Shown piece by piece: positions 53,880-64,000 of a DNA stretch of 64,000 nucleotides. Position 1 is the first letter of the stretch, and each line of letters starts with the position of its first letter. The DNA is from Spirometra erinaceieuropaei. Taxonomy: Eukaryota; Platyhelminthes; Cestoda; Diphyllobothriidea; Diphyllobothriidae. Under the pieces are notes generated by a model. That model ran no database searches. It was given only the letters and a program-made list of their open reading frames with translations, and had not been told where the DNA came from. Location of the stretch: contig CACRXP010000007.1 in NCBI GenBank assembly GCA_902702965.1, forward strand, positions 2,064,081-2,128,080. Direction: 5' to 3'. A program made the position numbers and the translations under genes.

Positions 53880-55230
53880 TTGGCTCAACGTGATAAAATA
53901 AATGCGCGTCGGATTGCTCATAGTAAGGATTATGCTCTCAGTGCCATGGAGACAGAGCTCCCGGAGTCCACCTACTGTCTAATGCCCGAGCCGATCAGTA
54001 AGCTGGCATGGGGATTGGGCGTAAGTAACTCACAGAGTCGGGCCACACACGACCTGACCCTTGGCCGACACACCAGGATTTCATACGAAGCGTGTTTGCG
54101 GCCTGTATCTTAAATGAGTGAGAGTACCATAGAGGCCATGTTCGGGATCGCCAGCAAGCTGACCGACCGGATCTTTAGAACCAGCTGGACATTTAGCTGA
54201 GTAGAGGCCTTAGGCTGGAATAACGAAGACTTTACCGGAACATCAAATTCAGGGTGTGCAGGGTGGTTGTCCTGATGACACTACTCTACGGTTCAGAGAC
54301 ATGGTCAGTCTATGCTAATCAAGCCAGGAAACTCAGCCATTTATACCTCAGATGCCTCCCGAGAGTACTAAGGCCGAAGTGACAGGACAGGATCCCGGGC
54401 ACGGAAGCCCTTGGACAAACCGGGCTCCTCAGCAGCCACGTCATACTGAAACAACTGCAACTTCGATGTAGCGGCCACCTAGCGAGGATGGATGAAAAAG
54501 ATCTTACTGAGCGACTCATCTACGACAACGTTGCAGCGAGAACTAGTTGAAAAGGAAGACGAAAACGACGCTTCAAAGACGCCCTGTGGACCGCCCTAAA
54601 GGATACACAAATTTCTTCGGAGACCTGGGGGACCTTGTCCAGGATCGTCAGGCTTGAAGAAGGGCGGTGGAGACTGTAGCATAAACTTATGAAACATGCC
54701 CGATTGTCGCTGTTAAAGCCAAAAGAGTGTTTTGTAAGTTGCAATCGCCGCGGTCCTTCAATCCAAATACGCTGCCACTTCCAACGTGTCTCTACTGACA
54801 ACGGACATTCTACGCACTCATCGGTCTCGTCAGCCGTGTCGGAATGTAATGTAACAACACGACGACTCCATATGGTGTCTCCGAGAACGTCCTTATCGTC
54901 AACTCTGTCGCAAACTTCAGACAGTCCACAGCGGCGACCACCATCAACGCCGGTGAGCAAACTCTCGATGTTCCACCGACACCACCACCATCCCATCGCT
55001 GCCACCCCCTGTCCCAACGACAGCAACTACCACCCCTTCTACTCCAAACACCACCACCACCACCACCACTGAGGACGCTTCCAACGCCCGACTTATCCCC
55101 ACTCTCACCGTCGACGTCCCCACCATTAGCAATAAGGACTTGCCCTGAATCTGTGCTCATTACGACCGCATCTTCATGTCATGTATAGGCCTGGTAGGTC
55201 AGCTGAGAACCCATCAGAATGAGACCGACG
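53880..55230 (+). pseudogene. LINE ORF2 C-terminus with His run and zinc-finger remnant
   Basis: Fragments include ALSAMETELPESTYCLMPEP, KLAWGLGVSNSQSRATHDLT, HGQSMLIKPGNSAIYTSDAS, HVILKQLQLRCSGHLARMDE, KGRRKRRFKDALWTALKDTQ and, at about 55041-55070, a His run from a CAC repeat. At about 55150-55210, ICAHYDRIF ... GLVGQLRTHQNE resembles a C2H2 finger with its second Cys and one His changed. The R-W-GH-RM and R-FKD-LK pattern is common at the C-terminus of RTE and related LINEs. Several stops make it dead. Confidence 0.7.
55041..55070. repeat. (CAC)n microsatellite
   Basis: CACCACCACCACCACCACCA directly seen; reads as a poly-His stretch in the + frame. Confidence 0.95.
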
Positions 55231-55249
55231 AGTCAATGTTCGAAGTCCC

Positions 55250-55625
55250 TTCATATAGTAACCGAACTCTTGAAATGTTGGCTGAACTTCTGAAACGCGT
55301 TTTCGATTTGGAAGAATCGTCTAAGTAACGTTGTGATCGTGATTACCGTGCGGCATAATTTCATGACATTTCAGCCTTGCCAGGATGTTGGATTTTGAAT
55401 GAACTCTTTTAGGCCACCTGGGAATACCGCACTCCGTGAAAAATGGCTACAAAGCTGACATGCATTTTTTCTATTCATCGTCGACGCCATCATAAATTCA
55501 AACAAATCTTATAGAAGACATGCACAGAAATACCCTTTCTTGTACTCGTCTGGTTACAAATCAAGTCTCCAAAGTTTATAGCCGGTGAAAGGGCACCTTT
55601 CTGCTTTAGAAATCTCTTTCATTTC
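55250..55625. repeat. Diverged foldback element, left part
   Basis: GTAACCGAACTCTTGAAATG, AACGCGTTTTCGATTTGGAA, GCCAGGATG and GACATGCATTTTTTC follow the order of the left half of the foldback element. Confidence 0.55.
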
Positions 55626-55639
55626 GCGGGGATATAAAG

Positions 55640-56560
55640 GATCTGGACATATCATAATCCAAGAGTCTCAATCTCTCGGAGCACTGTGCCTTGACAGTCT
55701 CCAAAGCACGCAGAACGACCGGGTTTATCCTCCGAAACTTTAAAACTAGGGACATCAGAATGCGACTTTACAAAAGGTACGTTAGACCTGGTACGGAATA
55801 CTGTTCGTTTTTATTTAGCCTCATGCGTGCTACTGAGCGGAAGAAAATGGAATCCGTTCAACACTTTTTACCAAGAGAATTTTAACCCCGGAACACGGAC
55901 ATCTGTCTTACCAAGAACGTTGCCGGCTTACGGGCCTTGATCCTTTATGGTTATATAATCACACATTTAACCCACTCACTTTTTTAAGACATCATATCCA
56001 CCCACGACGTAACAGTCACCGTGAGGTCTTCTTATTTCTGCCTCTGGCACGTACTGTTAAATATCGTCGGTTCTATTCTGTAAATGCAACTGCTATTTGG
56101 AATAAACTACCCATGCGTGTGAAAACTCTGCAAAATTATCCTTTATTTAAGAGAACCATTACTCGGTTTTTGCATTCAGCAAAGCTTCCTCAACTCTTGG
56201 TTGCTGAATCCACTGATCGACTGTACCGTAGCGATGGCGTTTGTGGTCTCTGAACACTATGGCTGGTCTCACCAGCTGTTCCTCAACGCCTCTACTTTGA
56301 CTATCCCCAACTTCATGAAAGGAATTGACGTCCGATAATCACCGATACCGTGCAATCCCCTCCTCCCCTTCTTGACGGTCGAAAATCTACCACCAGCAGT
56401 TTTTTTCTCCTGAACCCTCCAAACCATAAAAACCACCATCAACTATATTTTTATTCCTCAGGAGTTTTTTTCACTGCTGGTCGGATTTGTGTTTAATCGC
56501 TTCCCTTGACAATGCCTGTAAACTGGCATTAAATAAAAATTTATTTATTTATTATGAAGT
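55640..56560 (+). pseudogene. CR1-like LINE C-terminus and 3' tail
   Basis: KARRTTGFILRNFKTRDIRM, LYKRYVRPGTEYCSFLFSLM and ESVQHFLPREF (thumb) are followed by scattered remnants. A 3' end then runs TGACAATGCCTGTAAACTGG to ATTTATTTATTTATT. Many stops. Confidence 0.65.
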
Positions 56561-56774
56561 ACTCGGCTGAAGGTTCGGAATTCGCGATTTCTTCGTGAAG
56601 AGTTTTGTTCCGTCGGAACTGAATGGCAGAACGGTTCCTTCGGTGTGGGACCGTGGACTGCCTCGAAGAAGGTGAACAAATCGTTGCGGTTTTTAATGCC
56701 TCCTATTCTATCAGCCTTACGATCCATCACGGCGTCCTGCGCTCCCTTCCCCCCAAACGTGGTGGCGTCGGGGC

Positions 56775-57055
56775 TGGCTTTTTATATATTAAGGAGCGAA
56801 GGTTTATTTCCTATAGTGTTAATCCATTCATACTTATTTTGTTTGTGTCAGGAGTTTTTTTTGCTGATCGCTCAACATTCTTCCCAGCATACTACTTATT
56901 CACTAACCATGAATTAAGTATTGTATAAACTCTGTGTACCTCGTCAGAAATTCGCAAATTAATGTAAACGTTATTCTTATTTGCTATGAAATAACCCCAC
57001 GGATCTTGAATAAAAATTATTATTATTATTTTTATTATTATTATTATTATTAGAG
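56775..57055 (+). mobile_element. LINE 3' end with (TTA)n tail, copy 2
   Basis: TTTTTATATATTAAGGAGCG, GAATTAAGTATTGTATAAAC and CTTGAATAAAAATTATTATT, matching 52890-53148. The tail at 57017-57052 is an ATT microsatellite. Confidence 0.7.
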
Positions 57056-57770
57056 AAATGGACTGATCTTTCTCAATCAATCATAGAAGCGACGTCCTTG
57101 AGAATTTACAAGAAATGCTTGGATGATTACCTGTGTCCCTTATATTCCCTCGTAGGTCTGAGCCCGAGATAAGTACACAGCGAGCTCCGGATGTGTGCTT
57201 TCAAAATAATGCTACGTGGATCATTTTAGCGCAATTTTGATGGTGAAAGTTCAAGTTGTGCGTGTACAGCTCCATACGACGGACTGTCATGTAATTGCCA
57301 GCGTCTTAAAGACATTGCCTTTTATACTTTCCAGATAAATTGAAAAAAGCAACTGATTCGTTGTCTTCACGAAGAAAACAGGCAACCAGTTGGCGACGGA
57401 GGTCACGAACAGCCAATTACCTGTGCGCCGAAATCATCCAAATTATTAGAACAGAACGGGTTGTGGCGGCGAATCAAGTCGATACAGAATTGCCTCAAAC
57501 TGATTCTTTCCTTAATTAGTTCACGTGAATAAATACCCGATCTCCAAGATGAGAATATCAGATGGGAGGAATTAAGGGCTTCCGAATGGATGAGTTGCAT
57601 ATAACCCCAGACAGTAAATACCATCGATGGACTACCTGTAAAAAAATGCGCGAACATCGCTATGTTTCTATTATCGGATAATGCTGAGGTCATCATTACC
57701 GAAATCGGGAGAGAACAGGTCTAACAAACCCGAAAAGTCCAAGTTTTTAAGAGCGCTGAACCATGATTGT
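57056..57770. other. Unassigned spacer
   Basis: Just after the LINE tail, KKCLDDYLCPLYSLVGLSPR can be read around 57110-57165. It resembles the last residues of the CR1 polymerase (KKRLDDYLCPLFSLDGL). Beyond that nothing is recognised. Confidence 0.5.
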
Positions 57771-58495
57771 TTGGATTTATACTCCGAAATTTGAAAACTG
57801 GCGATGAAAGAACCTGCCTTCATAAGATGAACGTTAGAACTGATCTGGAATGCTCTTCGTTTCAACTAAGCCTCATAGGCGCTTCTGAGTGGAGAAAAAT
57901 AGAATCCGTCAAGTTTTTTTGCAAAATTATTTGAATCTCGAAGTACCGAAGTTTGACGTTTTGTGAACGCTCTGGGCTCAAAAACCTCGATTCCATGCGG
58001 TTTCGCCGGTCCCAACAGGAGGTTTCTTTACTGCTTATTCCTTTAAACTGTCATACCTTTCAAATAGCGAGTCCATATTCCGTATTAATAAACATTTTAG
58101 TCTCCGATTTCCCCGCCCGGTCTCATTTTATGGTCAATGATGCTGACTCTGCAACCTGGAGCATAGAGGACAATTTATCCAGTCCTCAAGTTGCAACTGC
58201 TCACCCATTCACACTGTTTGGCGCAGTTCAGATTCCATGAAAAAGAATAGAGGTCAAAAACATTGGATGCAGTGTGAACCATCTCCCTTATGAACTGACG
58301 TCATTTCGTGGACTGCAGTTTATCCCCTGAACTACCTAAACTTCCCGAAAATACTACTATTGGTATTTATTTTTCAGGAGTTGTTTCACTGCTTGTTCGA
58401 TATTTACGACACCTTCCTTGACATCGTCTGGAAATTGGCACCAGATGCAATCATCCATGCTACTGCTACAATAAAGTGATAAGTACTCAGTTTTA
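57771..58495 (+). pseudogene. Second decayed copy of the LINE C-terminus at 55640
   Basis: GGAATGCTCTTCGTTTCAAC, TGAGTGGAGAAAAATAGAAT and CCGTCAAG correspond to GGAATACTGTTCGTTTTTAT ... GGAAGAAAATGGAATCCGTT in the other copy. A tail near 58370-58490 (CAGGAGTTGTTTCACTGCTT) matches too. Confidence 0.55.
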
Positions 58496-59612
58496 TCCTA
58501 GTTCTGTCTTCATTAAAAATTTAAATACCGTCTCTGCTCATTTTACTCAGGAAAATTTGCCTATGGTCACCTAACCCATTCTGGTTAAAGTAAAACTCCC
58601 TAAGTTTGAGTTCGGACATTTTTTTCTTATAATTGCCATTTACAAATTGCAAAATTTCAGATGGATACCAGAAACTATGGCTAATTTAAGTCCGACGGTC
58701 GTCACCCGCATGTATGCAGCGGCTGTATTCTGGCGGAATTCTAGGCTACCACTTATTCATTTATTTTAGCTGGTCAAACCAACGTGTGATTTCCATGGGT
58801 AATGCCCTCCAACACTGAATAATTATGCTGTTATTAATGTTATTAAACATTAAGCGGTTGCGTTCTCGCCCGACGAATACCGGCAGAAAACTAAACACCC
58901 AATCCTTCAGTGGGCACAAAGAACTTTGATAACCGATGCCCAGGCAATCGCTGACATCAAAACACCACGAATTCGTCTTCGAAAATTCACACTCGGACTG
59001 ATATTGCTCTATAAACTTCACTAATTCCATCGGGGCGTGACCGGAATCATTCCATCAGCCCCACAATTTCATAATTCGAATCTGCGAAATATCCTTGTTG
59101 CATTTTTAAGGCCGACTCAGATGATACCTTTCTACATCTTCCCAGCAAAATATCCCATATCGAAGGTGACATTTTTCTAAGTTCGCGAAAGAAACCACAG
59201 GTCATGTCTCTCATTCGCCATGATCATTCCATATTACTAGACTATTGACAGCCTTGAAGGTTCAATAAAAGTGTTATAGGCTGTCTGACAGATAATAATC
59301 CGCTGAGGACTATCGACAGGGATTCCTAAAAGCTCGGTCATGCGGCATCTATCGGTTCTCCTGTTTTCATGATAGTTTTCTGACCCAGAGCAAACGGCTG
59401 AACACTTAGCCCTGCCCACTGCAAATTGACTAAATAGTTCTATCGCCAGAACTCCCCTCTTCTCCTTTTGAAGATGCCGTCGTTTGAGATGGAAGTATAA
59501 CTATCGAATTTCATATGTACATATCGCAAATGTCCGACAAAGATACTTGTAATTTCCAGTGAAATCCGCAGGTGTGGCATTATTCAGACAGCGCTTTTTG
59601 CGATTTACCCTT
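58496..59612. other. Unassigned spacer
   Basis: No known family. It could contain more exons of the weak minus-strand candidate that starts at 59933. Confidence 0.35.
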
Positions 59613-59933
59613 TTTACAGAATGTTCCGAACACATTTCACAAAAGAAGGTCTTATGTATGCGCTGCCGACTTGCGGAGTGCCCATTAATACATGTTGTCC
59701 GATTGTGACATCGTGGCTGGGAAGTTAGTTGACGATTTACAGGCATTAGCCCAGTCACGCCGCACATGCAGCCAAAAATAACCCTACCTTGTAATCTTTT
59801 TTGATCGTTGTTCGGCTTTTTCGTCTTTTGCCTCCCGTTGGACGGAGGCTTCTTTACGAGATTTGTGGACTTCACTTCCACAACTGATAATGGGCGATCC
59901 TGCCATCGTCCTGTCACCTGTTGAGTCACCCAT
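59613..59933 (-). CDS. Candidate small gene, divergent from NELF-B (weak)
   Basis: An ATG at 59933 in good context (GAAAAATGG) opens a Lys/Glu-rich frame: MGDSTGDRTMAGSPIISC ... EASVQREAKDEKAEQRSKKI. A donor GTAGGG at 59787 and an acceptor CTAACTTCCCAG ending at 59717 would remove 71 nt and join SHDVTIGQHVLMGTPQVGSA then YIRPSFVKCVRNIL, stopping at 59613. Alternatively, a GTAAAA donor at 59616 could lead on to IFVGHLRYVHMKFD. I recognise no family. A competing Cys-rich unspliced ORF covers 59501-59929 in another frame. The call rests only on splice signals and the head-to-head position, 548 bp from the NELF-B start. Confidence 0.25.
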
Positions 59934-60475
59934 TTTTCACTTTACTTCGAACCACGGTTTAAGTAGCGAAACCACTCCTGCGTCGATTTTGCAACTTTCT
60001 CACCGCTTTCAACCAGCAGTCGATCAGCAGGCATCAGGATTCCTTTAGAGTTATAATCATTGAAAATACTTGTAGAGGAGCACCAAATAACTGACTGAAC
60101 TGTCGCCCAAGGGCAAATTAACAATTTGTGCAATGTGTTTTGGGGTTGGAGTGCGGCCGTCTTTCCTTCGTCGACTGTTCTCACTTATGGAACTCCCAAC
60201 TCCCTATAGCCTTGTTTGTTCATTGGGGACAAGGGTAGGTACTCCTCTTCTGTTTGTGTTTGTTTTGCGATGCCTGATGCTCTACATCTGGGATTTACTT
60301 TTTATATCCCGGCTGAGAACTTCAGAGTTTATTGGGATTTTATCACAGCGCAAAATTACTACAGAGGATACGACTCTATTCGGATTTTGTCATCTGGGAA
60401 TCAGAACTGCTCCTAATCTGAAGAAGATTTTAGTCGTTGGGCTGTCTCTCGCGGGCCCTGGTATCTTGGTTGCAG

Positions 60476-60480
60476 GCACA
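60476..60480 (+). promoter_or_regulatory. Five-base leader after a possible (trans-)splice acceptor
   Basis: TGGTTGCAG ends at 60475, only five bases (GCACA) before the ATG. It could accept an upstream non-coding exon or a spliced leader, which flatworms use on many mRNAs. Inference only. Confidence 0.35.
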
Positions 60481-60498
60481 ATGGATGAAAAAGAGGAG
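60481..60498 (+). CDS. NELFB: NELF-B exon 1 (18 nt of coding)
   Basis: ATGGATGAAAAAGAGGAG encodes MDEKEE before a GTAACT donor. A 32-nt intron (60499-60530) ends TTTTCAAG and keeps the frame. Confidence 0.7.
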
Positions 60499-63400
60499 GT
60501 AACTTTTCTCTCGTATACCTTATTTTCAAGCCTCCAAAATCCTTCGTTTTTCCTGTTATGAAAAAGGCCATCGGAGAGCTATTCGCCAATGGAACTGTGA
60601 CAAAGGAGGACCTAGAACGTTTTCAACAGAATTACTGGGAGCAGATGGTCCCAAACTTTAGCCAAGCGTTAAAACTTCTGGACATACACGATGTCAGCCG
60701 GCACAGTGTCCTTTGGGTATTTATTTTCCATATTAATCACTCCTCAGAGCATCAATGATAGGCTTTTAGAAGCGGTCAAAGCGAAGATTCAAGCGAAAGC
60801 CAGCGAGAATGGCGACGAGCGAAAACTTCAGAAATTGTGGCAGAAACTAATCAGAACCGGAATGGCTTATATACAACATCCATATATGCGATCGGCCATC
60901 ATGATGGTAAGGTGCCCTTTATTTCTACCTGCAGGTTCTTGGTAAAATGAATACAATCAAAAGCAGACATGTGTCGCTAATTGTTGAGAATGAACATCTC
61001 TACAAGGATGCACCCCTTCCTGTTCTGCGACATATATGGATGCTTCACGAAAAAAAGTAAAGCACCAATAAGTTGTATTTTCTTAGATTCAACGAGGAGG
61101 TGAAGAACGTTTTGCAGACTTATCAGAATTCATGGTTTGAATCGCTGCTCGATGCCTTGTACGCATCTGTTACTTCTAACTTGTCATCCAACTCCGACAC
61201 CCTCCCGCTTCTTTACTGGCCGCCTCGCCGCAGACGACGTGACAGCTCTCTTCTAAAAATTGTGGAAATGATTGGAGAGAATCAGGCGCTTTACGAAAAG
61301 GTAGATCTACAATCTTTTCAACCTCTCTCACTGTCTCCTAGGTCTTCGTCTGTTGTTAACTTTTTATTGTCTTCTGTCTGTTTAGACTCTTTGTTTTCTC
61401 CGAGATGAGTGCCTCCGGCTTCAGGCGACTGTAGAAAGGTCCAACTCTCAGCGAAAGCCGTCCACGACACTTCCAGACGCCTGCCTTCAGCCTCCACCTA
61501 AAAAGTCACGCGAGTCATCGTCATCCAGCAAAAAGATCAAAAAGGAAGAATCATCTGTGCCCGATCTAGAACCGAAGTCGTCTCCTCCTGTCCCGTTTAT
61601 TTCGTCAGCTTTATTGCCGAATCCACAGTCGATGGCTGCCACGGCCCTGTGCACTGTTCGCTTCGACCTCCTCATGAGTTTCAATGAAGCCAGACAAGAC
61701 CAACTGTGCATCGCTGACCCGATTCACCACTTTGTTTGGTGCATGGACGCTTGCATTCGGAATAAGAAAATTGATCGTCGTCACGTATGTGAATTGGTTT
61801 ATCACTTAAACCGTCATCGAAGGAGGTCTTCAGTCCGACATGGCCTCGAGTCGGAAGTTGGACTTGATCAGGACACATCCGCCGACTGGGCGCCAGACTC
61901 GGACGAAAAGGCTCTCACAAAGAAAAAGACAGCGGACGTTTCTTTGAGATTTCCAAGACATCAACGAACTGGCGAAAAGCGGGGCCCAGGTACGAGCACC
62001 GATCCGGACGACGATGCCTTTGGAAGCACTCCAAAATTACCTCGTGTGGGTGAGGTAGGACCACCGGAAAACAGTTACGAGCGGTGAGTTTAGTAGGCGC
62101 ATGCAGAGCTCTTTATTAATCCAGATTGGTCGGCATCAGGTGATGATAGCTGAATTCAGCTGGGATCATCAGCATACATACTGTACGCTCTGAGTAGGAT
62201 CTATTTAGCACAGTTTCCGATTTTGCATGTATACATCCTAGTGAGGTTGACGACCACATGCCCGTCGCCAGGATGCATGTTGTTATTATGTTTTTAGTTA
62301 GGTACTATTTTATGCTTCACGGCCGTCTCACACATCCTCTTCAAATTCGTAGTGTTGGAACGTCGATTGTAGCTTCTCACATCCAGGCGCCGCTGGACCC
62401 TCACGTCGGTCACAGTCGCCTTACTCTCCACCCCCCCCCCCTCCCCAGCTCATGGTAAACCTTAGTTATTTCTTCTGAATACGAGTTGTTTTAAACGGTT
62501 TTAAAATTGCCGAATGAACGTATAATTTGTGAATAAATTTCTGATTAAATTCCCTAAATCACACAACGTTGCATATCCCACAGTGGATTTTGCCCCCATC
62601 TCACGTTAGCATTTTTTTAGCAGTTCCGCAAAGCTTAATGTTAATGCTCTTAAAACTTTGGGTATCTTCGGACGAATAAAAGGAAATCCGCCGACTAGAC
62701 TAATGCTGTTGGTGTATCTTGCCGCCATACCAGACCAGCCAAGTTACTTAGTTTTTAATTTCATCTACGAGTGTTTGATACTGGGCATTTCGTCATTTTA
62801 CCCTTAGTGACCTCCAAATGATATGCCGTGATCCATGCACCGTTTACACAATCTGCTCTTCACTCCTCCGACTTGTCATGTCCGGCCTGTACGAGGATAA
62901 GCTGCCGAGAGTACGTTGTTCACTTCCCTATGCAAATGTTAATTCTTCTCATCGCAGTTTGAATCTTTTGTAGCTGTTTTTTTCATCAGTCGCGGTCGTA
63001 AGAACCGTATTATCGGAGTCCGTTTTTTTCTAAGCGCCGTACTCTGATTACCCATGTTTGGTTGTTGCTTGGCTAGGCACGAACAGTTATTTTGTCTACG
63101 TATTTCATCACGAGCGCCTATGCTGAATTTTGTAACCCTCCTCAGGGAAAAAGGCGGTGATATCGCAGTCTATGACGAGCATGAGTGTGGTTCGGAAACC
63201 TTATATGCTCCCGTTAACTCTGTGTTTTCCCAAACTGCACGCAGGCAACTTCTTCCTTTTCACCATTAAAAGGGGATGCTCTGCCTTTTTTAAAAAAATC
63301 AGTAATTCCTCCTGTGCCTTTATTTTTGACTGAGCTTGGCGTCCGCGCTATTGCATGCATAGCTTTGCCTCTTCGCTTTGTTTTTTTGCTGATCTGTCGT

Positions 63401-63990
63401 TGGAAGCCGCACATTTGTCTGTCCTGATCAGAAAATCCATTTGACCTAGTCAAACGTTACAGTAAAAGGTTTTCGACAATTTAGCCTCCACTAGAACCAA
63501 TTTTACCCCTCTGTCTACACTTTCTTAGGTGGAAAAAACATCTATTTGGTGTTTTACTTCAGCAATTACCTTCAATCTCTTCTTCAGAACATTCCCGAGG
63601 TGAACTTTCTCGTGCACCTGTTGATGATCGGTTTGGAGGCTGATCTGACTCCTCCTGAACCTGTTTCCACCACCGCTCCCGTCTCAACCGTATCCAGCTC
63701 CAAGTCAGAGGTGAAACACAAACATGGTCATAAACGCACCGCCAGTGATGACAGTGTTGTATCTGCTGACAGCGCTACTGAGACACCTGTCTCACCAGCC
63801 GTCTACCTTATAACCCAGGTTCTTCCGGCAGTTGGACAGCTCCAGGTGGCTGCATGGCGCGCGGAAGTCGGTGAGAAGATTCGACATATATCTGGCAACA
63901 TCTGGGCGGATGCCTGGTCTCCACAGACAGATCCAGCCCCTACACAGTCCTCTTCTAGACCCAGCGCCTCTTGGCAACGTCGTCTTGAAA
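60481..63990 (+). CDS. NELFB: NELF-B (COBRA1) orthologue, first eight exons, runs off right edge
   Basis: Exons: 60481-60498, 60531-60716, 60748-60906, 60935-61056, 61087-61300, 61386-62083, 62808-62910 and 63588-63990 (donor GTAAGT at 63991). All phases join: 634 codons so far. Family landmarks in order are FSQALKLLDIHDVSR (LPFLDLHGTPR in human), INDRLLEAVKAKI, LIVENEHLYKDAPLPVLRHI, MIGENQALYEK, CTVRFDLLMSFNEARQDQL, IADPIHHFVWCMDACIRNKK, DLQMICRDPCTVYTI, VYLITQVLPAVGQL. NELF-B bridges NELF-A/C and NELF-E in the complex that holds RNA polymerase II in promoter-proximal pause. This protein is longer than the vertebrate one because of Ser/Lys-rich inserts in exons 6 and 8. The C-terminal third is outside the window. 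Confidence 0.9.
60531..60716 (+). CDS. NELFB: NELF-B exon 2
   Basis: Encodes PPKSFVFPVMKKAIGELFAN, GTVTKEDLERFQQNYWEQMV and PNFSQALKLLDIHDVSRHSV then LW. Next intron 60717-60747 (31 nt, GTATTT to CTCAG). Confidence 0.85.
60748..60906 (+). CDS. NELFB: NELF-B exon 3
   Basis: Encodes SINDRLLEAVKAKIQAKASE, NGDERKLQKLWQKLIRTGMA and YIQHPYMRSAIMM. Next intron 60907-60934 (28 nt, GTAAGG to CTGCAG). Confidence 0.88.
60935..61056 (+). CDS. NELFB: NELF-B exon 4
   Basis: Encodes VLGKMNTIKSRHVSLIVENE then HLYKDAPLPVLRHIWMLHEK, with the last Lys split. Next intron 61057-61086 (30 nt, GTAAAG to TTCTTAG). Matches the human region around LVMADKELYR and EVKRQIWQDN. Confidence 0.88.
61087..61300 (+). CDS. 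NELFB: NELF-B exon 5
   Basis: Encodes FNEEVKNVLQTYQNSWFESL, a Ser/Asn-rich loop, LLYWPPRRRRRDSSLLKIVE and MIGENQALYEK. Donor GTAGAT at 61301; intron of 85 nt to 61385. Confidence 0.88.
61386..62083 (+). CDS. NELFB: NELF-B exon 6
   Basis: After CTGTTTAG it encodes TLCFLRDECLRLQATVER, a Ser/Lys/Pro insert (SSSSSKKIKKEESS), then LCTVRFDLLMSFNEARQDQL, CIADPIHHFVWCMDACIRNK and KIDRRHVCELVYHLNRHRR. A charged, probably disordered stretch follows. Donor GTGAGT at 62084. Confidence 0.9.
62084..62807 (+). other. NELF-B intron 6
   Basis: 724 nt; contains a C-run near 62430-62440. No gene inside. Confidence 0.85.
62808..62910 (+). CDS. NELFB: NELF-B exon 7
   Basis: After TACCCTTAG it encodes DLQMICRDPCTVYTICSSLL then RLVMSGLYEDKLPR, close to human DLSMILCDPFAINT ... 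LPR. Donor GTACGT at 62911. Confidence 0.9.
62911..63587 (+). other. NELF-B intron 7
   Basis: 677 nt, T-rich, no gene inside. Confidence 0.85.
63588..63990 (+). CDS. NELFB: NELF-B exon 8 (last in window)
   Basis: After CTCTTCTTCAG it encodes NIPEVNFLVHLLMIGLEADL, a Ser/Lys/His insert (KSEVKHKHGHKRTASDDS) and PVSPAVYLITQVLPAVGQLQ. Donor GTAAGT at 63991, phase 1. Confidence 0.88.
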
Positions 63991-64000
63991 GTAAGTTGTC

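Noticed and set aside
54689..55072. 127-codon ORF ending in poly-His as a host gene
   Set aside because: It is continuous with LINE remnants on both sides, and the His run is a CAC microsatellite.
60133..60561. 142-codon ORF overlapping the NELF-B start
   Set aside because: It is in a different frame from the NELF-B exons, hydrophobic and without homology, and crosses the exon 1 donor.

Overview
This is a eukaryotic, repeat-rich window with two recognisable host genes, both on the + strand and both split by introns. Platyhelminth origin is inferred from three things: the reverse transcriptase and Penelope-like families present, introns of about 30 nt, and the amount of retrotransposon debris. 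A diphyllobothriidean tapeworm such as Spirometra is my best guess. I cannot confirm the species from sequence alone.

Gene 1 (22878-46902) is an apparently complete PICK1 orthologue (PDZ plus BAR scaffold) in nine coding exons over 24 kb. Every splice phase joins, giving 478 codons plus a stop. Its 41-nt first coding exon restores an N-terminus the same length as in vertebrate PICK1. The introns are 1.4 to 5.4 kb, apart from one of 38 nt, and are filled with transposable elements. Gene 2 (60481 to the right edge) is the 5' two thirds or so of NELF-B (COBRA1), a subunit of the negative elongation factor. It has eight exons visible, and the first four introns are only 28-32 nt. A weak candidate small gene (59613-59933, minus strand) lies head to head with NELF-B.

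Everything else is repeats or unassigned DNA. 0-22 kb: an RTE-like LINE endonuclease running off the left edge; a Penelope-like element fragment with a GIY-YIG endonuclease and inverted 3' ends; a 990-bp foldback DNA element with TA target sites plus decayed relatives; a tRNA-derived SINE with a target-site duplication; GC-rich tandem repeats; two decayed LINEs; and one fairly young CR1-type LINE (17.9-21.1 kb, minus strand) broken by two stops and a frameshift. PICK1 introns: more SINEs, a second foldback copy flanked by direct repeats, two copies of one RTE-like LINE, a TA-flanked MITE and tRNA-like SINE hairpins. 47-60 kb: LINE 3' ends, a half foldback element, SINEs and low-copy repeats.

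The points most worth following up are: the clathrin-box-like C-terminus and the GC-AG or alternative GT-AG micro-intron of PICK1; the cluster of roughly 30-nt introns in NELF-B; a SINE subfamily in which the tail is inverted relative to the head; and the foldback elements that share a right flank.
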